A DNA stretch of 64,000 nucleotides. It comes from DATFVJ01 sp963820395 (GTDB lineage Bacteria > Actinomycetota > Actinomycetes > Streptosporangiales > Streptosporangiaceae). The notes under the pieces were generated by a model. It did no database searches and was not told the DNA's origin. It was given only the letters and a program-made list of their open reading frames with translations. Where the stretch lies: positions 248,001-312,000 of the forward strand of contig CAWGAE010000010.1 in NCBI GenBank assembly GCA_963820395.1. Direction: 5' to 3'. Position 1 is the stretch's first letter. Each line of letters starts with the position of its first letter. Both the position numbers and the translations under genes were made by a program. Of the stretch, positions 53,292 through 61,383 are shown in pieces.

Positions 53292-53327
53292 GAGACCCCG
53301 TCGCCGGGAGTTCGGTGGCGGGGCCTC
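53292..53327 (+). terminator. terminator hairpin after the transglycosylase gene
   Basis: GAGACCCCGTCGCC pairs with GGTGGCGGGGCCTC allowing G-U pairs, loop of about eight bases. Only a short T-poor tail follows, as is common in high-GC actinomycetes. Confidence 0.6.
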
Positions 53328-53397
53328 GTCATCGGCCAGGACACTGTTCCCGGCGGCGGTGAATCTCTGTGCTCTACTCGCGTTCATTGATCACCTA

Positions 53398-53512
53398 GTG
53401 TCCCGCGCCTAAAATCATTCACATAAATCAGAGATCATCCGCACCGGTGAAGACCTTACAATCGGGCGAAGTCCCTGCTAGAAATATTCGGCGAACTTAC
53501 GGCGTGGGACGC
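53398..53512. mobile_element. 115-bp MITE, family A, copy 2 (inverted)
   Basis: About seven differences from copy 1 at 21605-21719, opposite orientation. Ends GTGTCCCGCGCC / GGCGTGGGACGC; TA at 53396-53397 and 53513-53514. The right TA is shared with the IS630 element. Confidence 0.88.
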
Positions 53513-54829
53513 TAGTGTCCTGCGCCTGAAATCTTCGCGATATATTTGGCTAAGGAGTTCAGGATCTCCTCCGCGGTTTTTGTCCAGATGAATGGCCGGG
53601 GGTTCTGGTTCCAGGTTTCGATCCAGGCGCGGACGTCTTTTTCCAGGGCCTGGACGCTCTTGTGGACTCCGCGGCGGATCATTTGGTCGGTCAGGAACCC
53701 GAACCACCGCTCCACCTGGTTGATCCACGACGATCCGGTGGGCGTGAAGTGCAGGCGGAACCGGGGGTGGCGGGCGAGCCAGTCCTGGATCGCGGGGGTC
53801 TTGTGGGTGGCGAGGTTGTCGCAGACCAGGTGCACGCCCAGCCCGGCCGGGACGGCCTTGTCGATCGCGATCAGGAACTTCTTGAACTCCACCGCGCGGT
53901 GCTGGCGGTGGATCTGGGAGATCACGGTGCCGTCGGCGATGTTGAAGGCGGCGAACAGGCTGGTCACGCCGTTCCGGGCGTAGTCGTGGGTGCGCCGTTC
54001 GGGCATGCCGGGCATCATCGGCAGCACCGGCTGGGACCGGTCCAGGGCCTGCATGCCTGATTTCTCGTCGACGCACAGCACGACGGCCTTCTCCGGCGGG
54101 TTGTGGTAAAGACCGACGACGTCGACGACCTTCTCGATGAACAGCGGGTCGGTGGACAGCTTGAACCCGTCGGTCAGGTGCGGCTTGAGTTCGAACTTGC
54201 GCCAGATCCGGCCGATCGTCGAGCGTGACAGGCCGCTGCGGCGGGCCATCGAGGCCCGTGACCAGTGCGTGGCGTCCTTGGGGGTTTCCTCCAGCGTCGC
54301 GGCCACGACGTCTTCGACCTGGTCCAGCAGGATCGACGGCGGGCGGCCCGGGCGCGGCTCGTCGGCTAGCCCGTCCAGCCGGCGGGCGATGAACCGGCGC
54401 CGCCACCGGGTCACCGTGCCCGGCGTGATCCGCAGCTCGGCGGCCACCTGCTTGTTCGGCGTGCCCTGCGCGCAGGCCAGCACGATCTTCGACCGCAGCG
54501 CCAGCGCCTGGCAGGTCTTGGCCCGCCGCGACCAGCGCGTGAGCTGATCGCGCTCGTCATCGGCCAGCTCCAGCCCGGCTTTCGGCCGCCCCGCCCGTTC
54601 GCCGTCGGCCAGCCCTTCCAGCCGCGCCCCGGCAAACCGCGTACGCCACTTGCCCACCGTCATCTGCGTGACGCCCAGATCGGCGGCCACCCGCTGGTAC
54701 ACCACCCCCGGCTCCGCGCAGGCCAGCACAATCCGGGCCCGCACCGCCAGCCTTCGCGACGGCCCACCCGACCAGCGGACCAGCTGGTCACGCTCCTCCT
54801 CGGTCAGCACGAACTCAGCAGCGGCACCT
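53512..54829 (-). pseudogene. IS630 family transposase, 5' end cut off by IS982
   Basis: Frame from AAAEFVLTEEERDQLVRW to the TAG at 53514-53512. Two N-terminal helix-turn-helix repeats (VTQMTVGKWRTRFAG; ITPGTVTRWRRRF), then DDE residues in CVDEKSGMQ, VCDNLATHKTP and WINQVERWFG. The first codons are on the other side of IS982: ATG at 55877 reading MSRT, and removal of IS982 plus one CTAG restores the frame. The stop codon is made by the TA target duplication plus the next base. The frame is open into IS982 so a shortened fusion protein could be made. Confidence 0.9.
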
Positions 54830-54833
54830 CTAG

Positions 54834-55863
54834 ATGATCTATTCCAAGGGGTGTGATTCGGCGTGTCGCGCCGGAAATGGGGTGGAGGGTGCCCAAGATC
54901 GACGTTGCTGATCCAACGTCGAACCGGAGGCCCTCGTGGACGCCGACCTGGACACCCTCGCGACCGCACTCTACGTCAGGACCGATGATCTGCTGAAGAT
55001 CGAGCCGGGACAGGTGCCGTGGCGCCCGCGAATCGGGATCGCTCCGCGGATCTCGGACGCCGAGGTGGTGACCCTGGCAGTGATGCAAGCGCTGCTGGGT
55101 TTCACCTCCGAGGCCAGGTGGCTGCGGTTCGCGGCAGCCCACCTGCGGCACTTGTTCCCCTACCTTCCGCAGCAGCCGGGATATAACAAGCGGCTGCGCC
55201 GGCTGGCGGCCACGCTGAACTGGCTGATCGGCGCGCTGGCCCGAGACACCACCTTGTGGACCGATGACGTGTGGGTGGTCGACTCCACTCCGGTGGAATG
55301 CGGGCGGTCCCGGGAGACCGCGCGCCGCTCCGACCTGGCCGGGTGGGCGGAGTACGGGTACTGCGCATCGCACTCCCGCTATTTCTGGGGGCTGCGGCTG
55401 CACCTGCTGTGCACCCTGCACGGGCTCCCCGTCGGCTTCGCACTCACCGGCGCCAAGGCCGACGAACGCCAGGTGCTGCTCGACATCCTCGCCGGCCAGG
55501 CCCCGGCCACCGACCGGCCCGGTCAGCTCATCATCGGGGACAAGAACTACTTCGGCGCTGAGTTCGAAGCCACCCTGAGCCAGGCAGGCGTGCGCCTGCT
55601 GCGGCCGGCCCGCAAAGGCGAGCCAGAACGGCCCGGTGCCCAGTTCTTCAAGCCACTGCGCCAGATCATCGAATCGATCAACGAGACATTCAAAGGGCAG
55701 CTCAACCTCGAACAGCACGGCGGGTACACCCCGGCCGGAGTCCTGGTCCGCGTCATGCAGCGCATCCTGGCCCTGACAGCCGTCATTTGGCACAACGACC
55801 GCGCCTGCCACTCCGTCAAGCGCTCCCTACTCGCTTATGATCACTGACCTTGGAATCGATCAT
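54834..55863 (+). mobile_element. IS982-family element, 1030 bp, nested in IS630
   Basis: Inverted repeats ATGATCTATTCCAAGG and, from the right end, ATGATCGATTCCAAGG. CTAG at 54830-54833 and 55864-55867 is the target duplication: removing one copy restores the IS630 reading frame. Confidence 0.88.
54936..55847 (+). CDS. IS982 family transposase
   Basis: 303 residues, complete. ISDAEVVTLAVMQALLGF, LFPYLPQQPGYNKRLRRL, first catalytic Asp in VVDSTPVECG, YGYCASHSRYFWGLRLHLL, second in IGDKNYFGAEF, Glu in IIESINETFKGQ. GTG start with GGAGG six bases upstream. The element looks intact and may be active. Confidence 0.95.
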   Translation: MDADLDTLATALYVRTDDLLKIEPGQVPWRPRIGIAPRISDAEVVTLAVMQALLGFTSEARWLRFAAAHLRHLFPYLPQQPGYNKRLRRLAATLNWLIGALARDTTLWTDDVWVVDSTPVECGRSRETARRSDLAGWAEYGYCASHSRYFWGLRLHLLCTLHGLPVGFALTGAKADERQVLLDILAGQAPATDRPGQLIIGDKNYFGAEFEATLSQAGVRLLRPARKGEPERPGAQFFKPLRQIIESINETFKGQLNLEQHGGYTPAGVLVRVMQRILALTAVIWHNDRACHSVKRSLLAYDH

Positions 55864-56017
55864 CTAGTACGCGACATACAGAAATTATACTAACTTAGAG
55901 CGTAGATTTCAGGCGCATGACACTAGCGTCCCGCCCGCGAGACTAATTCCGGCCAGGAGGGAGTCCGGTCAGCAGCTTGGCCACGCCGACGATCGCGACC
56001 TATGGCCCGAGGCGCAG

Positions 56018-56150
56018 GTGGGCAGGCAGGTAAGGGCTGAGGAGCGGGCCACGCTGTTCGAGCGTGAGCACGCGATCGCGGAGACCCTGCAGCGCAGCCT
56101 GCTGCCGGACCGTTTGCCTAACGTGCCGGGGATCGTCCTTACCAGGCGCC
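56018..56150 (+). pseudogene. SpoIIE phosphatase linker fragment
   Basis: ERATLFEREHAIAETLQRSL followed by LPDRLPNVPGI is the linker just before SpoIIE domains (compare LEESLLPPRLPNIPGL at 25.1 kb). Both GAF and phosphatase parts are missing. Confidence 0.7.
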
Positions 56151-56177
56151 AGACGACTTGGACAATCTCGCTGCTGA

Positions 56178-56396
56178 CCCCGGCATTTCGCGCCGGGCAT
56201 CAACCTGGCCCTTGACCCCAGGCTCGTTCCGCTGTGCTACTTCACCGCATTCGTGATCACGGTAGGCATCGTCTTCATGATGTGGCGCGTGAGCCGCGGC
56301 GACGATGTCAGGTTCAAGCTCAAGGTGCGGGACTGGGTTCGCTGGGAGCTCGCGCTCCAGCCGAAGGCCCGCAGGCGGCGCTTACCGCGCAGCTGA
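56178..56396 (+). pseudogene. small membrane-protein 3' fragment
   Basis: Open frame directly after a TGA, with no ordinary start before GTG 56253. It reads PLCYFTAFVITVGIVFMMWR (one membrane helix) then VRFKLKVRDWVRWELALQPK and a basic end. Family not recognised. Confidence 0.4.
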
Positions 56397-56761
56397 CTCA
56401 GTACGAGGACCGCTCACGGCTGCCCCCTTCACCTCCTGGGGGCAGCCCCGGGCGGGAGACTCGGCCTCCCTGTGCACTGCCGCCCCTGGCTACCGCGGCG
56501 CCTGTACGTGTTGCAGGGCGGCGGCATCTCATCATCGCCGTGTGACGACGCCCTCGCTCCGGCCGGAATCACTCGCTGACGTGCGTGAACACGGCGCGCA
56601 TCAGGTGGAAAACACTGAGAGCTGTCCTCCAGGTGAGTCAGGCAGAACTCACCACATCTGGACTTGATTTCACCATTGTACTGGTATAAAGGCCATGAGA
56701 GAATCGGACATCGAGGGCGATACCACGCCCCGCTAGATCCCACTAGTGTCAAGGAGGCACA
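56397..56761. other. intergenic; promoter region of the HTH-HNH cassette
   Basis: No gene supported. TTGATT (56664-56669) and TATAAA (56685-56690) form a possible sigma-70-type promoter with 15-base spacing; AAGGAGG (56751-56757) is the ribosome site of the next gene. Confidence 0.4.
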
Positions 56762-56963
56762 ATGACTGACAGTAGGCCCGTGGACGCCTTATTAACTCGG
56801 CGCGCGTACTCACCGCGGGAGTGCATGCAGATGCTCGGCATCAGCAGGCACTTCTTCTATATCTCTGGTCGAGAGCGGCGAGCTTGAGAGCTTTAAGCTG
56901 CACGGTAGGCGCTTCGTCCGCGCCGAGAACCTCGAGCAGCTGCTGGCCGGCGGTGGGACGTGA
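56762..56963 (+). pseudogene. excisionase-like helix-turn-helix protein, one frameshift
   Basis: Frame 1 from ATG: LTRRAYSPRECMQMLGISRH then FFY, the HTH_17 start. It ends early at a TGA. The frame one base on continues LVESGELESFKLHGRRFVRA and ENLEQLLAGG, the rest of an Xis-type winged HTH. One extra base near 56858-56866 explains it. About 66 codons when corrected. Strong AAGGAGG site. Its TGA overlaps the ATG of the HNH gene, so the two are translationally coupled. Confidence 0.65.
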
Positions 56964-57472
56964 TGCCGTCGAAGTTCGAGATCGCCATGTACTGGCACTA
57001 CGAGGACGTCGAGCTCGCGATGGACCCGGGTGAACCGAGCTGCTTCGCCTGTGGCTACTTCCAGGAGTACTGGGATAAACCGTCCACCCCTGAAGCACGG
57101 TGGGAGATCGCCGCGCTCCAGAAGTGCCACCTCACCCCGCGTGCCCTTGGTGGATCCGACGAAGCGGACAACCTGGTCCTGCTGTGCGCCGACTGCCACC
57201 GGGACGCGCCTGACGTCCTGGACCCGCAGTGGATGCTGGCGTGGATGCATGCGCGGCCGTCATGGTTGGAGCGCTCCATCGGCCAGCTCGCTTCCTTATT
57301 GGCGGACTTCGGCGTGACGGTCGAGGTGGCCGCCGCCACGGTGTCCGATCCGGTGTTCCGCGAATGGGCCGTGAAGAAGGTAGTCCCGCACTTCGGCGAG
57401 GGGATCAGCTTGTCCAGCTGGGTCAGCCTCGTAGCCGAGTACGTGACCGCGGAGGTAGAGGCGGCCTCCTAG
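56963..57472 (+). CDS. HNH endonuclease
   Basis: 169 residues. Zinc-binding CFACG and CADC; the beta-beta-alpha core LQKCHLTPRALGGSDEADNL then VLLCADCHRD with catalytic His in CHL, Asn in DNL and His in DCH. The C-terminal 90 residues (WLERSIGQLASLLADFGV; VVPHFGEGISLSSWVSLV) are helical and unassigned. HNH proteins nick or cut DNA in phage packaging, homing or defence. GTG at 56960 is an alternative start. A terminator follows. Confidence 0.85.
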   Translation: MPSKFEIAMYWHYEDVELAMDPGEPSCFACGYFQEYWDKPSTPEARWEIAALQKCHLTPRALGGSDEADNLVLLCADCHRDAPDVLDPQWMLAWMHARPSWLERSIGQLASLLADFGVTVEVAAATVSDPVFREWAVKKVVPHFGEGISLSSWVSLVAEYVTAEVEAAS

Positions 57473-57484
57473 GGCGCAAAAGAA

Positions 57485-57525
57485 ACCCCACCACAGCGGA
57501 GCCTGACCGCCGGGTGGGGTCTTCT
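57485..57525 (+). terminator. terminator after the HNH gene
   Basis: ACCCCACC (57485-57492) pairs with GGTGGGGT (57513-57520), an inner GCGG/CCGC stem may extend it, and CTTCT follows. Confidence 0.65.
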
Positions 57526-57702
57526 ATGCCCCGACCACGGGCTACCGGCGTCCAGGTGTGCGACGATGGTTCATGGGTGCGCCCGGCTTCCGCGGCCCGC
57601 GAGTTGATCTTCTACACATTGGTCCCAGGTTTGGTCCTCTGAGACAGTGTCTTCCCAGGTCAGGGTCTTCCAGCAAAGTTACCGCGCTCATCAATGGGTA
57701 GC

Positions 57703-58554
57703 TCAGGAGTCGAGGCTGAGCACCAAAGTCGGGGGCTCGATCACATGATCCGCGCGCAGCGGACGCACCGCCGTGCCGATCGCGAAGAACTCTGTGGTGT
57801 GCGCGCCCCACTGGTGGCTGTGCTGGCGTAGCTGCACGCCCACGATGCCCTCCGCGTGCAGCGCCTCCGCCTCCGCCTGCATCCGGCTCATCGCCAGCTC
57901 GCGCGCGTCGTACAGGGCCTGGGTGAACTGCTCAATCTCCACGTTTCGCCCGATGTTGCTGAGGACGCCGCCTAGGCGCTGGTGCGCGATGTGGTAGACG
58001 CACGAGCCCATCACCATGCCGAGCGGCGCGTACCCGGCACGGATCAGCGTCCAGAAGTCCTGGCCGGACAGGTCGGACGTGAAGGGCTGATTCTTGTTAT
58101 TCCGCCAGTTGGAGACCCCGCTGCCAGCGCTGCCGCCCGCGCCCGGCTCGGCCTTGACAGCGGTCCCGACGGCGATGAACTCGGCGATGTCGTTGCCGAA
58201 CTCCTTCATCTCCACATCCAGCCGGACACCCACGATGCCGTCGGCGCCGAGCGCATCGGCCTCGGCCTCCATCCGTGTCATCGCGAGCTCGCGAGCGTGG
58301 TACATGGCCTGAGACAGGACGTTGAGCTCCTGGTTCTTACCCCACCGGCCAACCTGCAAGCCGACGTGGTAGATCGAGCTGCCGAGCACCAGGCCGAGGG
58401 GCCGGAAACCAGCCTCACGCACCAGCAGGAACTCGTTGACCGACAGGTCGGAGGTGAAGATGGCACCGGGCTTGCCCGGCTGAAGCTCGGCGAGGCGGCG
58501 CATCGCGTCCTGCGGGACGCCCTGCGCGGCCAGGCCCGCCTGTTGCTCCGTCAT
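57703..58554 (-). CDS. tandem YbjQ (UPF0145) heavy-metal-binding-domain protein
   Basis: 283 residues with two YbjQ domains. Domain 1: FTSDLSVNEFLLVREAGF, LGSSIYHVGLQVG, GADGIVGVRLDV. Domain 2: FTSDLSGQDFWTLIRAGY, GSCVYHIAHQRLG, EGIVGVQLRQHS. YbjQ folds form pentamers; a metal role is proposed for some. Start ATG 58554 with GAGGGAG upstream. The open frame continues to 58701 through an 18-bp repeat but that part is unlikely to be translated. Next to a second gene of the same type. Confidence 0.9.
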   Translation of the reverse strand: MTEQQAGLAAQGVPQDAMRRLAELQPGKPGAIFTSDLSVNEFLLVREAGFRPLGLVLGSSIYHVGLQVGRWGKNQELNVLSQAMYHARELAMTRMEAEADALGADGIVGVRLDVEMKEFGNDIAEFIAVGTAVKAEPGAGGSAGSGVSNWRNNKNQPFTSDLSGQDFWTLIRAGYAPLGMVMGSCVYHIAHQRLGGVLSNIGRNVEIEQFTQALYDARELAMSRMQAEAEALHAEGIVGVQLRQHSHQWGAHTTEFFAIGTAVRPLRADHVIEPPTLVLSLDS

Positions 58555-58583
58555 CGCGTCTCCCTCGGCTACGTACTCAGTGT

Positions 58584-58682
58584 GTGTCCTGCCTGACCGG
58601 CGTGTCCTGCCTGACCGGCGTGTCCTGCCTGACCGGCGTGTCCTGCCTGACCGGCGTGTCCTGCCTGACCGGCGTGTCCTGC
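58584..58682 (-). repeat. 18-bp tandem repeat (5.5 copies) before the YbjQ gene
   Basis: Five exact copies of GTGTCCTGCCTGACCGGC and a half copy, ending 30 bases before the ATG of the downstream YbjQ gene. A VNTR in the promoter or leader. Confidence 0.9.
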
Positions 58683-58746
58683 GATTCAGGTTTTCCCGCA
58701 TGTCGTGCGCCCTAGATGTATTCAGCGGGAAGCACGGAAAGCGCGG

Positions 58747-59679
58747 TCAGCGCCCGAGCCTGACGCGAGCCGCCTGTCGCCTTTGCGGGTCCAGTGACAG
58801 GATGGCGAGGCTCGGGGGCGGCAACTGCGCGGTGCGGTCAAAACGGGTGATCGCGGTACCCACGAAGGTCGCCTCCGCGATGTGGTCCCGGCGGCCTTCT
58901 TGGGCGGGGCACTCCCGCTCACGCATCTGCAACTCCATGCGCGACGTCACTACCGCGTCCGCCCCGTGGGCACGGGCGTCCCGCTCGAGCTGGACCCGCG
59001 CGTCGTGCCTGGCCGCGTTCACCAGTTCGGTGAATCCGGTGATCTCGGTGTTGCCCGCACCCCACCTGGTCTGCCCCATGGTCTGCCAGTCGTCGTGCCG
59101 AGAGCCGATGGAGATGCCGAGAACCAGCCCGGCAGGTACCCAGCCGGTAATGATCAGCTTGGCAAAGTCCTGGCCGGACAGGTGAGAGGTGAACGGGCTC
59201 TTCGGGTATACGGCGCCCGGCGCCCGGACTGCGGTCCCGAGCGCCTTGAACTCGAGGCCGCCGGCCGGGAATGGCCCGATGTCCAGGGAGACGCCGACCA
59301 CACCGTGACCGCCCAGCGCCGCGCACTCGGCGCTCATCCGGCCGATCGCCTTCCGCCGCGCCTCGTACATTGTCTGAACCAGCGGCCCGAACGACGCCCA
59401 GCCGCCGCGTCCGGACACCTGAGTTGTGGACTGCACCGGCATCACGCCCCCCCAGAAGGCACCACCGGCCCACGCACCAGGGCAGGAGTACCCCCCGGAA
59501 TAGCCGACGTTGTAGACGGCGGCGCCAAGTACCTGGCCCGCAGGCTCGAAACCCGCCGAGCGGATCGCGGCGAACTCTGCCGTGGATAGCGCGGACCCCC
59601 ACGTGCCGCTGCTCCGGATCTCAGCGATCCTTGCCTGCGCGGCGGGCGGCAGCCCTTGGCCGGGCTGGTAGCCGGTCAT
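58747..59679 (-). CDS. second YbjQ-type tandem-domain protein
   Basis: 310 residues. LSTAEFAAIRSAGFEPAGQV, ALGGHGVVGVSLDIG, then FTSHLSGQDFAKLIITGWV, AHGADAVVTSRMEL and HIAEATFVGTAI give two YbjQ domains. A Gly/Trp-rich loop YSGGYSCPGAWAGG is inserted in domain 1. Start ATG 59679 with GGAGAGGGG upstream; an ATG nine codons earlier lacks a site. It lies just upstream of the other YbjQ gene with the VNTR between. Confidence 0.88.
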   Translation of the reverse strand: MTGYQPGQGLPPAAQARIAEIRSSGTWGSALSTAEFAAIRSAGFEPAGQVLGAAVYNVGYSGGYSCPGAWAGGAFWGGVMPVQSTTQVSGRGGWASFGPLVQTMYEARRKAIGRMSAECAALGGHGVVGVSLDIGPFPAGGLEFKALGTAVRAPGAVYPKSPFTSHLSGQDFAKLIITGWVPAGLVLGISIGSRHDDWQTMGQTRWGAGNTEITGFTELVNAARHDARVQLERDARAHGADAVVTSRMELQMRERECPAQEGRRDHIAEATFVGTAITRFDRTAQLPPPSLAILSLDPQRRQAARVRLGR

Positions 59680-59800
59680 GCGCAACCCCTCTCCGCAGAC
59701 GCCCACACATTACCGGCTGGGCGGGGGCGGAGAGTACCAGCCAAGCCGGGTACCGCAGGCCCCAAACCGCGCGCGCGGCTAGAACATCCGCGCGCCCACG

Positions 59801-59974
59801 TCAATCGCGATCCTGCGCATCCCATTCCTCGTTACGGCGGCGGGCGATGTCGAGGGCGTGCTCAGCCTCTTCCTTGCTGGCGTAAGGCCCCAGCCGGTCC
59901 TTGGCCGGGCAGCCGGCTTCCGGCTCCACGGTCTTGTCCTTGATGCAGTACCACCAGCGCTGCGATTCGTCCAT
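59801..59974 (-). CDS. small SPOR-like conserved protein
   Basis: 57 residues: MDESQRWWYCIKDKTVEP, CPAKDRLGPYASKEEAEHAL, DIARRRNEEWD. This short protein is conserved in actinomycetes and annotated SPOR-like. Its start is 20 bases from that of map on the other strand, so the two promoters overlap. Confidence 0.8.
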   Translation of the reverse strand: MDESQRWWYCIKDKTVEPEAGCPAKDRLGPYASKEEAEHALDIARRRNEEWDAQDRD

Positions 59975-59980
59975 GTCAAC

Positions 59981-59994
59981 TAGACTCGCAGCAT
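59981..59994 (+). promoter_or_regulatory. -10 hexamer, map (leaderless)
   Basis: TAGACT (59981-59986), eight bases, then ATG at 59995; no ribosome site. Confidence 0.5.
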
Positions 59995-60843
59995 ATGACG
60001 ACCATACTCCAGCCGGGCCGGGTATCACCGCTGCGCGAGGTCCCGGAAAGCATCCCGCGGCCGGAGTACGTTGGCAGAAAGCGGCCGCGGACTGGGGAAC
60101 CCGACGTCAAGTCTGCCGAGGTCATCGAGCGCATGCGGGTCGCGGGCCGGATCGCCGCCCTCGCGCTCGAGGAGGTCGGACGCGCCGTCGCACCGGGCGT
60201 GACCACAGATGAACTCGACCGGATCGGGCACGAGTTCCTGTGCGATCACGGGGCCTACCCGAGCACGCTTGGTTACCGGGGATACCCGAAGTCGCTTTGC
60301 ACGTCGATCAACGAAGTGATCTGCCACGGCATACCCGACGACACGGTGATCAACGACGGCGACATCGTCAACGTGGACATCACCGCCTTCATCGGCGGCG
60401 TGCATGGGGATACCAATGCGACGTTCCCGGCGGGCGACGTTAGCGACGAGTCGCGCCTGCTTGTGGAGCGCACCAGGGAAGCGATGTACCGCGGCATCCG
60501 CGCGGTGGCGCCGGGCCGGCCGCTGAACGCCATCGGCCGGGTTATCGAGTCTTATGCCCGCCGTTTCGGCTACGGCGTGGTCAGGGACTTCACCGGGCAC
60601 GGCATCGGCACCACATTCCACTCCGGGCTGGTCGTGCCGCATTTCGACGATCCGTCCGAACCGCTGATCATGGAGGCGGGGATGACGTTCACGATCGAGC
60701 CGATGCTCACCCTTGGCAAGATCGAATACGACATCTGGCCGGATGGCTGGACAGCCGTCACCAAGGACCGCAAGCGCACGGCTCAATTCGAGCACACCAT
60801 CCTGGTGAGCGACTTGGGCCACGAGATCCTCACCCTGCCGTAG
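59995..60843 (+). CDS. map: type I methionine aminopeptidase
   Basis: 282 residues with the N-terminal extension of actinobacterial MetAPs (PESIPRPEYVGRKRP, an SH3-binding-like linker). Metal ligands: Asp in VNVDITAF, Asp in HGDTNATF, His in GHGIGTTFH, Glu in TIEPML and Glu in QFEHTILV. It removes initiator methionine. Divergent from the SPOR-like gene. Followed by about 540 non-coding bases. Confidence 0.96.
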   Translation: MTTILQPGRVSPLREVPESIPRPEYVGRKRPRTGEPDVKSAEVIERMRVAGRIAALALEEVGRAVAPGVTTDELDRIGHEFLCDHGAYPSTLGYRGYPKSLCTSINEVICHGIPDDTVINDGDIVNVDITAFIGGVHGDTNATFPAGDVSDESRLLVERTREAMYRGIRAVAPGRPLNAIGRVIESYARRFGYGVVRDFTGHGIGTTFHSGLVVPHFDDPSEPLIMEAGMTFTIEPMLTLGKIEYDIWPDGWTAVTKDRKRTAQFEHTILVSDLGHEILTLP

Positions 60844-61383
60844 ATACGGGCGTGCCGCGGCAGTCCTGCCACGCATCCAAGCGGCGGCGGGCGAACGGAG
60901 GAGGGCGCCTTGCGAAAGCACCCTCGCCCGAGCCTTGGTGCCCTCAGATGATCAAAACGCATATTTGATCTTCGTAGTGTTACCGCGGTTGCGTGCGCCG
61001 CATGGTCTGCGAGGATGACTAACCGCACGCCACAGGCACCCTCATCCACTGCAGACCCGCTACCACAAAAATGACAGAAAGAATCACAAGCAACGGATTG
61101 TTTCTCGACGGCTCCTTTAGTCCGCCGGCTACCCGGCGGACTAAACCTCCAGCACGACGCGGCATCCGCACCGTGCGGGCGCCCCACGGATCCTGCGCCC
61201 GACATCTGTCCGGCAGCTGAACCTGGCCGCTGCCGCATGCGTTCCTTATTGCATGAGCGCCTCCGCAAGGCCTTGGTACGCCGGCCCGTATCCGTCGTAC
61301 GGTGACACGGTGAGGCAAGGCCGTGAAGACCCGACCGGGACGCGGGCCGGCGAGCCAGCCGTAGCCGCGCGCTGGCGGTAACC
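60844..61383. other. intergenic with a perfect hairpin
   Basis: 61116-61145 is TTTAGTCCGCCGG, CTAC, CCGGCGGACTAAA: a 13-bp perfect stem, 4-base loop, with T/A at the ends, able to terminate in both directions or act as an operator. No gene is supported elsewhere in this stretch. Confidence 0.6.

Larger units (their letters stand above)
53515..55923 (-). mobile_element. IS630-family element interrupted by IS982
   Basis: Inverted repeats GTGTCCTGCGCCTGAAATC (left) and, read inward from the right, GTGTCATGCGCCTGAAATC. TA duplication at 53513-53514 and 55924-55925, inside CTAG on both sides. Without IS982 the element is about 1.37 kb. Confidence 0.88.

Noticed and set aside
56762..57472. toxin-antitoxin pair reading of the HTH-HNH cassette
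   Set aside because: The HTH part is of excisionase type and the partner is a 169-residue HNH nuclease, not a known toxin fold; no evidence for neutralisation.
58584..58682. CRISPR array
   Set aside because: Units are 18 bp, contiguous and without spacers; it is a simple tandem repeat. The lipB and glnE repeats were rejected for the same reason.
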